Source: Cupidesulfovibrio sp000226255
Lineage (GTDB): Bacteria; Desulfobacterota; Desulfovibrionia; Desulfovibrionales; Desulfovibrionaceae
Direction: 5' to 3'
NCBI RefSeq assembly: GCF_003402415.2
Contig: NZ_AP036014.1
Coordinates: 372,001-436,000 of the forward strand
Length of the DNA stretch: 64,000 bases
The notes beneath the pieces are model-generated. The model saw only the letters and a list, made by a program, of their open reading frames with translations. It did no database searches and had not been told where the DNA came from. Of the stretch, positions 34,032-41,265 are shown piece by piece. The position numbers and the translations under genes are program-made. Position 1 is the first letter of the stretch; the number at the start of each line of letters is the position of its first letter.

Positions 34032-35120
34032 TTACCCCACCCAACGTTCGCGGATGGCTTCGATGGCGTCCAGATTGTCCAGAAAGGCACGCACCACGGC
34101 GGGGTCGAATTGGGTGCCGGAACCGGCCGCGATGGCGTCGCGGCATTCCTCGCGCGAAAAGGGGCGCTTGTAGGGGCGTTCGCTGCGCAATGCGTCGTAT
34201 ACGTCCACCAGCGACACGATGCGCGCCTCCAGGGGCACGTCGGGACCCGGCAGGCCGAAGGGATAGCCGGTGCCGTCCCACCGTTCGTGGTGCAGCAGGG
34301 CCAGGGTGCGGGCCAGGGCCAGGAAGGGGTTGCCCTCATCCTCCTGCGCCACCCGGTGCGACGTGCACGAGGCGCGCGCCTCGCCCCGTTCCAGCGGGCC
34401 CAGCAGTTCGCATCCGAAGGAACAGTGGCGGCGCATCAGCTCCCATTCTCCGCTGTCCAGCGCGCCGGGCTTCAGCAGGATGCTGTCCGGGATGCCGATC
34501 TTGCCCACGTCGTGCAGCGGCGCGCACTGGCGCAGCATGTCGCAGCGGTCTTCCGGCAGACCCAGCGCCCGGCCCAGCAGCGCGCTGATCTCGCCCACCC
34601 GGATGACATGCATGCCGGTCTCGTTGTCCTTGTATTCGGCGGCCCGGCTGAGCCGCTGGATGATCTGGCGGCGGGTGCGCTCTATTTCGGCGGTGCGTTC
34701 GCGCACCATGGATTCCAGCCGCTGCTGGTAGGCGCGGTTTTCGCGCAGCAGGCGTGCCCGCTCCAGCACCTTGTCCAGGGTCAGTTGCAGGATGTTGAAA
34801 TCGTGCAGGGGCTTGGTGATGAAGTCCCACGCCCCGGCGCGCATGGCCCGGATGGCGTCATCCACCACCCCCACCCCGGAAAGGACGATGGTGGGCAGGT
34901 CCGGGGCGCGTTTGCTGGCATGGGCGAGAAAGGCGTACCCGTCCATGACCGGCATGTTCAGGTCCACGATGACCGCCTCCACATCGGGCAGGTGGGTGTC
35001 CAGCACCTCCAGCCCCAGGCGGCCGTCGGCGGCTTCGAGCGTTTCGTAGTCCATGTCCTCGAGGTACGCGCACAGCGAACGCCGCAGGCCCTCCTGATCA
35101 TCAATGACCAGCACGCTCAT
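34032..35120 (-). CDS. response regulator with HD-GYP phosphodiesterase output
   Basis: A 362-residue protein: an N-terminal receiver (1-120; VLVIDDQEGLRRSL, acceptor in VIVDLNMPVMDG near 54, Lys in FITKPLHDF), a coiled-coil linker (about 125-170) and an HD-GYP domain. Active-site motifs are present: LHDVGKIGIPD near 220 and HHERWDGTGYP near 292. HD-GYP enzymes hydrolyse cyclic di-GMP, so phosphorylation probably adjusts c-di-GMP level. About 25 residues (EARASCTSHRVAQEDEGNP) appear inserted between motifs. Its start overlaps the stop of the upstream REC gene by four bases. It is the last gene of a kinase-REC-REC/HD-GYP operon. Confidence 0.94.
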   Translation of the reverse strand: MSVLVIDDQEGLRRSLCAYLEDMDYETLEAADGRLGLEVLDTHLPDVEAVIVDLNMPVMDGYAFLAHASKRAPDLPTIVLSGVGVVDDAIRAMRAGAWDFITKPLHDFNILQLTLDKVLERARLLRENRAYQQRLESMVRERTAEIERTRRQIIQRLSRAAEYKDNETGMHVIRVGEISALLGRALGLPEDRCDMLRQCAPLHDVGKIGIPDSILLKPGALDSGEWELMRRHCSFGCELLGPLERGEARASCTSHRVAQEDEGNPFLALARTLALLHHERWDGTGYPFGLPGPDVPLEARIVSLVDVYDALRSERPYKRPFSREECRDAIAAGSGTQFDPAVVRAFLDNLDAIEAIRERWVG

Positions 35121-35593
35121 TCGGGTATCCTCTCGCGGGTCGGCGGCTCTCCGGGGGCCGGGCCCTCCGCGTCTGCCACGCCCTGCCCGCCGGAGCCGTC
35201 GCACATGCCCAGCACCCGGTGGATGCGGCGCAGCAGCAGGGCGGCGTCGTGGGGTTTCACGAACACGTCCTCCGGCCCCACCCCGGCCGCGCGCAGGGCC
35301 TTGCCCGGCGTCATCGCCACGGACCCGGTGTGCACCAGGAAGTGGCGGCACAGCCCCCGGGCGGTCGCCGTGAGGATGAACTGTTCCCCATTGATGCCGG
35401 GCAGGCGCATGTCCACCACGCACAGGTCCGCGTGGCGGGCGGCCAAAGCCTCCAGCGCGTCTTCCCCGGACGCGGCCGTGCGCACCAGGAATCCGTCGAG
35501 GTCCTCGAAATAGGCCGCCAGCAGACGGCGGATGGGTTCCTCGTCGTCCACGATGAGCACTTGGCGGGGGGCCGGGGCGTGGCAGGGGGGCAT
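35117..35593 (-). CDS. response regulator (REC only) between kinase and HD-GYP regulator
   Basis: A 158-residue receiver-domain protein: VLIVDDEEPIRRLLAAYF, acceptor Asp in LCVVDMRLPGINGE near 62, switch Thr in FLVHTGSVAMT and Lys in VFVKPHDAALLLRRI. The C-terminal 25 residues are a disordered Gly/Pro-rich tail, with no output domain. The start ATG overlaps the kinase stop and its own stop overlaps the HD-GYP regulator start, so three proteins are translated as a coupled set. It may compete for phosphate as a sink or relay signal to the HD-GYP regulator. Confidence 0.92.
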   Translation of the reverse strand: MPPCHAPAPRQVLIVDDEEPIRRLLAAYFEDLDGFLVRTAASGEDALEALAARHADLCVVDMRLPGINGEQFILTATARGLCRHFLVHTGSVAMTPGKALRAAGVGPEDVFVKPHDAALLLRRIHRVLGMCDGSGGQGVADAEGPAPGEPPTRERIPE

Positions 35594-38500
35594 CAGGGCG
35601 AAACCTCCGGCGTGCTGTCGGCGGGCGGGTCCACGGGCAGTTCGATGATGAAGCGGGTGCCCTGGCCCGGCGACGATTCCACCTCCATCCGGCCGCCGTG
35701 CCCCTTGGTGACGATGAAATACGAGACCGACAGGCCAAGGCCCGTGCCGACCCCTGGCGCCTTGGTGGTGAAGAACGGCTCGAAGGCCCGGTGCAGGATT
35801 TCCGGGGGCATGCCGGGGCCGTTGTCGGCAATGACGATGCGCACTCCCCCCGGCAGGGCGGTGACCTCGATGTCGATGCGCGGGGCTTCCACGGGCGGGT
35901 CGGCCGTGGCCATGGCCTGGGCCGCGTTGCGCAGCAGGTTGATGGCCACCTGCTCGATTTCCGTTTCCGTGCAGTTGATGGGCGGCAGTTCGTCGTCCAT
36001 GCGCAGCGAAACATCTATCTTTTTGAAGTCGTAGCTTTTCTTGAGGTCGTAATCGCTCTGGGCCAGGCTCAGCGCGCGGTGCAGCACGCCCGGCAGATCG
36101 CAGAGTTTGCGCTTGGATTCGCTGCGCCGACTGAATTCGAGCATGTGCCGGATGATGGCCGAGGCGCGCAGGGCGGCGGCCTGGATGTCCGCCAGGAACA
36201 CGTCCAGCTTGCGTTCGCGCATGTAGCGGGCCAGCAGTTCCATGTCGAGGCCCATGTCCTGCGCCACGGCCACGTTCTTGGCGAAGTCGGGCCGGGTGCG
36301 TTGCGCCATGTTCTGCGCCGCCTGCAGCACGATGCCGAGGGGGTTGTTGATTTCGTGCGCGATGCCCGCCGCTATGCCCCCCAGCGAAACCATCTTTTCG
36401 GTCTGGATGATCACTTCCTGCATCTTCTTGATCTGCGTGATGTCGCGCAGCACGGCCACCACGTGGTCTTCGCCGTCGATGGGCAACAGCGCGCACGACA
36501 GCAGGCAGTTCATGGGCGTGCCATCCTTGTGTCGGGCGGAAAACTCGTGGTTGCGCACCGCGCCGTCCCGCCGGGCCTGTCCGTACGGGGCGCGCAGCGT
36601 GGCGCCGGGGGGCACGATGGCCAGTTCGCTGGCGGGGGTTGCCAGCACCTCGTCGCGGGTGAAGCCGAACATGTGGATGAACGCCTGGTTCACGTCGCGC
36701 ACCGTGTCGTCGGCCAGCCGGGCCACCACGATGGCATCGGGGCTGAGATGGAACAACTGGAAGAACTTCTGTTCCGACTGGCGCAACTGCTCTTCGGCCT
36801 GCTTGCGGATGCTGATGTCCTCTATGGTGCCGTCGAGGAAGGCGGGGTTGCCGTCCGCATCGGACTGGAGCGAGGCGTTGATGATGGCGTGGAAGGCCGA
36901 CCCGTCGCGGCGCAGCAGTTGACATTCCATGCGCACGCCCTGCGGGGTTTCCCGCAGCATGTCCAGCAGGCGCTGGCGCTGTGCCGGGTGGGGGTGGAGG
37001 GCCAGCGCGCGGTTTTCGTTCAGGCCCAACAGTTCCTCGCGGGCGGCGTAGCCCAGCATGCGCGCCAGGGCCGGGTTGGCGTCGAGCAGGCTGCCGTCGT
37101 ACCGGGTGCGGAAGATGCCGATGGGGGCGTTGCTGAAGATGGCGCGGTACTTCTCCTCGCTGGTTTTCAGGGCTTCTTCCGCGGCCTTCATCTCGGTCAC
37201 GTCCACGGTGATGGACAGGATGGCCTCTTCGCCGCCAAAGGACACCGGAACCGAAGAGAAGATGATGTGTCCGTACGTTCCGTCGCCACGCAGGATGCGG
37301 GTTGCCACGTTGTGCAGGCCGCCCTGGTTGCGGACCGCGCGGCGGAAGGCCGTTGCCTCTTCGGGCGACGCGCCCGAAAAGCGCAGGGGATCGCCGCGCC
37401 GCGCCTCTTCCCGGTCCACGCCCTGCGAAGCCAGAAAGGCCCGGTTCACGTCAAGGTAGGCCCCGTCGGACATGCGGTTGATGACGATGGAGTACGGGGC
37501 GTTCTCGAAAATGGTGCGGAAGCGCCGCTCGCTCTCCAGCGCGGCCTCACGGTGCTGCTTGAGGTTGTGGATGTCCATGTTCAGCCCGATGACGCGCGTT
37601 GGGCGGCCGCTGTCGTCCCATGCCACGGTCTGGCCCTTGCCCAGCACCCAGCGCCATTCCCCGTTGGCATGGCGCATGCGGAATTCCGACTCGTAGTCGC
37701 CCCTGCTGCCGGATGCCATATACGCCTCGAGCCCGGCGGTCGCGCGTGCAAGGTCGTCCGGGTGCGTCAGGCTGGCCCACCCTTCGTAGGTGTGGGGGGG
37801 GGCGTCGGGCTGCCGCCCCAGCATGGTGTACCATTCCGGGCTGTAGTAGATGGACCCGGTTTGCGGCTCATAGTCCCAGATGCCCGCGTTGGTCGCCCCC
37901 AGCACCAGGGACAGGCGGGTGGCCTGTTCATCGGCCTTGCGGCGGGCATGGTCGAGGGCTGCCACCTTTTCGCGCAGCCTGCGCCGCAACACCCAGGTGA
38001 CCAGGGCAAGCCAGGCCACCATCACTGCCGCTGCCACGGCCGCCACGCGCAGCAGACGGCGCTGGTCGGGGCTGAGCAAGCCCCCGGTGTCCAGGCGTAT
38101 CCAGCGTGCCCTGGTGCGTTCCATTTCCTCGGGTGGAATGGCGGAATATGCCTTCAGCAGTGCGCTGCACAGCAGGGGATATTTCCTGCTGACGGCGAAA
38201 CCGAGGGGGTAGGCGAGGTCTGTCATCCCCACCACCTTCAGGTTGGGCAGCTGTTCACTGTCGATGTAATGGGCCGCCACTGCCAGGTTTTCCACCATGG
38301 CGTCCACCACTCCGAAGGACACGTCGCGCAGCCCGGCCTGCACGTTGGGTACTGTCACGACCTCGATGCGGCCATCCCGCGAGCGCTCGCGTACATATGC
38401 CTCGCTGACGTAGCCCTTGACCACGGCCACGCGGCGGCCGACGTAGTCGTCAAGCTGCCTGTTTCCCGGTTCGTTGCGCCTTCCGATGATGGCGGTGGGC

Positions 38501-38940
38501 ACGTCGCTGTATGGCGGCGTGAACTGGGCGTAGCGTTCGCGCTCGGCGGTGCGCACGATGACGGGCACCACGGGGGTTTCGCCGCTTTCCAGCATCCGGA
38601 GTTGCGCGGGCCAGTCGGCGGCGGGGATGGCCGTCAGGCGCGCGCCCATCCGCTGCTCGACGAGGTGGAGGATGTCGGCGGTAAGCCCGCTGAATTTCCC
38701 GTCCGGCGAAAGGAACTCGAACGGCGGAAAGTTCCGGTCGAAACTGAGGGTCAGCTTGTCCGGATTGGCGGCCAGCCAGGCCTTTTCCTCTTCCGTCAGC
38801 AGGGCCTGGGCCGGGGCGGGGGAGGGATGCAGCAGGCACAGCGCGGCGATCGCGAGCAGCAGCGCGGCCGCCAGCACGCCACGCTTGCGGGGGTGGCTGT
38901 CGGGCCGGGCGGTGGGCGCGACATGACAGGTGCGGAGCAT
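35593..38940 (-). CDS. BvgS-like multi-PAS sensor histidine kinase with periplasmic SBP domain
   Basis: A 1115-residue kinase. A signal/anchor helix (about 24-45) precedes one periplasmic SBP family 3 domain (about 50-290; LTLSFDRNFPPFEFLSPDGKFSG, cut here to its core FDRNFPPFEF). A helix lies at about 298-318. About five PAS/PAC modules follow (roughly 340-840). The kinase core has SLGGIAAGIAHEINNPLGIV near 860 with the His, and the HATPase has NLLRNAAQAM, DNGPGMPPEIL and GTGLGLS (to about 1105). No receiver is fused. The ATG at 38940 has AGGA upstream; the longer frame overlaps the divergent gap. It probably senses a small amino-acid-like or other solute and phosphorylates the two downstream regulators. 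Divergent ABC permeases begin 270 bases away. Confidence 0.93.
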   Translation of the reverse strand: MLRTCHVAPTARPDSHPRKRGVLAAALLLAIAALCLLHPSPAPAQALLTEEEKAWLAANPDKLTLSFDRNFPPFEFLSPDGKFSGLTADILHLVEQRMGARLTAIPAADWPAQLRMLESGETPVVPVIVRTAERERYAQFTPPYSDVPTAIIGRRNEPGNRQLDDYVGRRVAVVKGYVSEAYVRERSRDGRIEVVTVPNVQAGLRDVSFGVVDAMVENLAVAAHYIDSEQLPNLKVVGMTDLAYPLGFAVSRKYPLLCSALLKAYSAIPPEEMERTRARWIRLDTGGLLSPDQRRLLRVAAVAAAVMVAWLALVTWVLRRRLREKVAALDHARRKADEQATRLSLVLGATNAGIWDYEPQTGSIYYSPEWYTMLGRQPDAPPHTYEGWASLTHPDDLARATAGLEAYMASGSRGDYESEFRMRHANGEWRWVLGKGQTVAWDDSGRPTRVIGLNMDIHNLKQHREAALESERRFRTIFENAPYSIVINRMSDGAYLDVNRAFLASQGVDREEARRGDPLRFSGASPEEATAFRRAVRNQGGLHNVATRILRGDGTYGHIIFSSVPVSFGGEEAILSITVDVTEMKAAEEALKTSEEKYRAIFSNAPIGIFRTRYDGSLLDANPALARMLGYAAREELLGLNENRALALHPHPAQRQRLLDMLRETPQGVRMECQLLRRDGSAFHAIINASLQSDADGNPAFLDGTIEDISIRKQAEEQLRQSEQKFFQLFHLSPDAIVVARLADDTVRDVNQAFIHMFGFTRDEVLATPASELAIVPPGATLRAPYGQARRDGAVRNHEFSARHKDGTPMNCLLSCALLPIDGEDHVVAVLRDITQIKKMQEVIIQTEKMVSLGGIAAGIAHEINNPLGIVLQAAQNMAQRTRPDFAKNVAVAQDMGLDMELLARYMRERKLDVFLADIQAAALRASAIIRHMLEFSRRSESKRKLCDLPGVLHRALSLAQSDYDLKKSYDFKKIDVSLRMDDELPPINCTETEIEQVAINLLRNAAQAMATADPPVEAPRIDIEVTALPGGVRIVIADNGPGMPPEILHRAFEPFFTTKAPGVGTGLGLSVSYFIVTKGHGGRMEVESSPGQGTRFIIELPVDPPADSTPEVSP

Positions 38941-39210
38941 CTGTGATCCTGTGTTGCGCCGTCGGTTTTCCGCGCGGCGGCATGGTGGACGATGCTGCCA
39001 GTATGACCAAGTTGGCGGGGCCGCGCAATGTCCGGAAGGCCCTAGCGTTTCTAATGCGGTCGCGGGTCCGGCGAACATCGGCGGGTGCAACGGCATGCCG
39101 CGGGCTGGACGGCGCGGGGACCGGAGAGCGGAAGGGAACGGTCCGCTTGCGAACCATCTGTGCTTGGCTGTACACCTGCCATACCTGCCCACCAGCCTTC
39201 AGGAGTCCCC

Positions 39211-40152
39211 ATGCCCCCGCGCGATCACAACCTCGATGCCGCCGCCGGTTCCGGACGCCGTCCCGCGTTGGCGGTGCGCACGGCCGCGCTGTGCCCCCTG
39301 CTGGTGCTGCTGCTGCCGTTTCTGGCAGGCGTGGCGCTGACGGCGGCCCAGTCCGTGGGCTGGCTGCTGCCGGTCCAGTACGGTCCGGAGCAGGCCGAGA
39401 GTGGGATTGTTTCACCGGATGCATGGGCGGGCTGGCGGCAGCTGGCGCAGCCGCACATGTTCGGCTCGCTGCTGCTGGGGCTGCGCGTGGCCGGGGCGGC
39501 GGCCCTGTTTTCCGTGGCGGGCGGCACGCTGCTGGCCTACGGGGTGTGGCGGTTGCCCGCCCGCATGCAACTGGCGGCGCTGGTGTTTCGCGTGCCGCTC
39601 ATCCTGCCGCACATCGTGGTGGCCTTTCTGGCCATCGTGTTCTGGAGCCGTTCGGGCCTGGTTTCCGCCGCGCTGCACCATGCCGGGCTGATCGCCGGGC
39701 AGGCGCAGTTTCCGGCGCTGCTCTGGGGCGGCGACGGCCTGGGCATGGTCATTGCCTACACCTACAAGGAATTGCCCTTCGTCATGCTGCTGGCCGTGGC
39801 CTCGTTGCGGCGGCTGGACCCGCGCCTGACGGAGACGGCCCGCATGCTGGGCGCCGGGCGCTGGGCCGTGCTGCGCGACGTGGTGATCCCCCACCTTGCC
39901 CCGGTGCTGCACGCCTCGTTCCTCATCCTGTTCCTGTATGCCTTCGGCGCGGTGGAAATTCCGTTGCTGCTCGGCGAATCCACCCCGGCCATGCCGGGGG
40001 TGGCGGCCTACGACCTGTACTTTCTGCGCTCGCTGGAGGACCGCCCGGCGGCGGCCGCGCTGCTGACACTGCTCTTGTTGTGCTGCGCCGGGTTCGTGGC
40101 GGCCTACGTGCGGCTGGTGGCCGGGCTGCGCGGCCGGGAGCGGCAGCTGTGA
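39211..40152 (+). CDS. ABC transporter permease, subunit 1
   Basis: A 313-residue inner-membrane permease with six hydrophobic helices. The cytoplasmic ATPase-contact (EAA-like) loop reads ETARMLGAGRWAVLRDVVIPHL near 208-229, cut here to its core ETARMLGAGRWAV. It resembles BPD permeases of the thiamine, spermidine/putrescine or iron(III) class. AGGAG lies five bases before the ATG at 39211. The stop overlaps the GTG start of the second permease, so the two are coupled. No ATPase or binding-protein gene is in this operon. The substrate is undetermined. Confidence 0.9.
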   Translation: MPPRDHNLDAAAGSGRRPALAVRTAALCPLLVLLLPFLAGVALTAAQSVGWLLPVQYGPEQAESGIVSPDAWAGWRQLAQPHMFGSLLLGLRVAGAAALFSVAGGTLLAYGVWRLPARMQLAALVFRVPLILPHIVVAFLAIVFWSRSGLVSAALHHAGLIAGQAQFPALLWGGDGLGMVIAYTYKELPFVMLLAVASLRRLDPRLTETARMLGAGRWAVLRDVVIPHLAPVLHASFLILFLYAFGAVEIPLLLGESTPAMPGVAAYDLYFLRSLEDRPAAAALLTLLLLCCAGFVAAYVRLVAGLRGRERQL

Positions 40153-40982
40153 CCCCGCGCGCCGGAGTGCGGGCGAATGCCCGCCAGCGCGATGCGCGCA
40201 CGGGCTCCCGGCTGTTCCTGGGCCTGTTGTGGCTGCTGTTCGGCCTGCCGCTGCCGGTGCTGGCCCTGTGGGCCGCCGCGCCCGGCTGGGCGTGGCCCGA
40301 CCTGTGGCCCGCCGCCCTTGGCGGGCGCACGGCGGCCTTCGTGTTGGCCAACCGGCAGTCCATCGCCGGGGCGCTGGCCTCGTCCACCCTGTATTCTCTG
40401 GCCGTGGTGGCTGTGACCCTGTGCGCCTGCCTGGCCCCGGCGCGGCTGCTGGCCTTCGGCCGGTTTCGGGGACGGGGGGCGCTGGAGGGGCTGCTGCTGG
40501 CCCCGGCCCTGCTGCCCGCCATGGGCTGCGCGCTGGGGCTGTACGGTACTCTGGTCCGCCTGGGCCTTGCGGACACCCCGGCGGGCGTGGTGCTGGTGCT
40601 GTCGGTGGTGTCGTACCCGTACATGCTGCGGGCGCTGGCCTCCGGCTTCGAGACCGTGGGGCAGGAGTATGGCCGCTGCGCCGCCAACCTGGGCGCGGGG
40701 CCGTGGACGCGCCTCGTGGTGGTGGAACTGCCGCTGCTGCTGCCCGCCGCCGTGGCGGGCGGCTCCGTGGTGTTCCTGGTGGCCTTTTCCGACTATTTCC
40801 TGGTGCAACTGGTGGGCGGCGGGGTGGTGCCCTCGTTCACCGGGTATCTGTTCCCGGTGTTGCAGTCGCCGGACAGGGGCCTTGCGGCCATGCTGTCGCT
40901 GGTGTTCCTGCTGGTTCCGGTGGCGCTGTTCGTGCTGGCGGAGGGGCTTGTGCTGGCCGTGTACCGGCGGCGCGGCATGTAG
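40149..40982 (+). CDS. ABC transporter permease, subunit 2
   Basis: A 277-residue permease paired with the preceding one. The start is GTG at 40149 within a GTGA overlap. Six hydrophobic segments are visible, and the EAA-like loop is YGRCAANLGAGPWTRLVV near 178-195. The family is the same as subunit 1, so the two would form the heterodimeric pore of an importer. The operon seems to end here at a nested hairpin (41044-41075). Without an ATPase or binding protein nearby, the energising partner must be encoded elsewhere, or the system is a remnant. Confidence 0.9.
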   Translation: MTPRAGVRANARQRDARTGSRLFLGLLWLLFGLPLPVLALWAAAPGWAWPDLWPAALGGRTAAFVLANRQSIAGALASSTLYSLAVVAVTLCACLAPARLLAFGRFRGRGALEGLLLAPALLPAMGCALGLYGTLVRLGLADTPAGVVLVLSVVSYPYMLRALASGFETVGQEYGRCAANLGAGPWTRLVVVELPLLLPAAVAGGSVVFLVAFSDYFLVQLVGGGVVPSFTGYLFPVLQSPDRGLAAMLSLVFLLVPVALFVLAEGLVLAVYRRRGM

Positions 40983-41043
40983 CGGCGTGGCCGGTTGCGG
41001 GGGGCGGAACGCCATGCCCCGGTGAAGTGATGCCTTGCAGACG

Positions 41044-41075
41044 TCATGCCGCGTGCAATCGGTTGCGCGGCATGA
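41044..41075 (+). terminator. hairpin after the permease operon
   Basis: TCATGCCGCG and CGCGGCATGA form a perfect 10-bp stem enclosing GCAA/TTGC, which nearly continues it. It lies about 60 bases after the second permease stop. No T run follows. The rest of the gap to 41265 shows nothing recognisable. Confidence 0.45.
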
Positions 41076-41265
41076 TATGCTGCATCATGGCCGTCTGTAC
41101 CCGCCGTGCTCCGGATGCCGCCGGACGCCGAAGGGAGGGGCCACTGCGAGGGCGAGGCCCGCGCGAGGCGCACATGACGGGCCATGGCCATGGCCGTGGT
41201 CTGTGCGGCCTTGCGGCAGGGGGAAGCCGGAACGGCACGCGGGTGCGCGCGAGGGGGGAACGAGT

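Noticed and set aside
35698..38946. A 1082-codon + strand frame
   Set aside because: Antisense to the BvgS-like kinase with the same low-information composition; no ribosome site.
39165..39181. Sigma-54-like motif TGGCTGTACACCTGCCA before the permeases
   Set aside because: GG-N10-GC spacing fits, but the flanking consensus bases are poor, and the permease start is only about 30 bases away.
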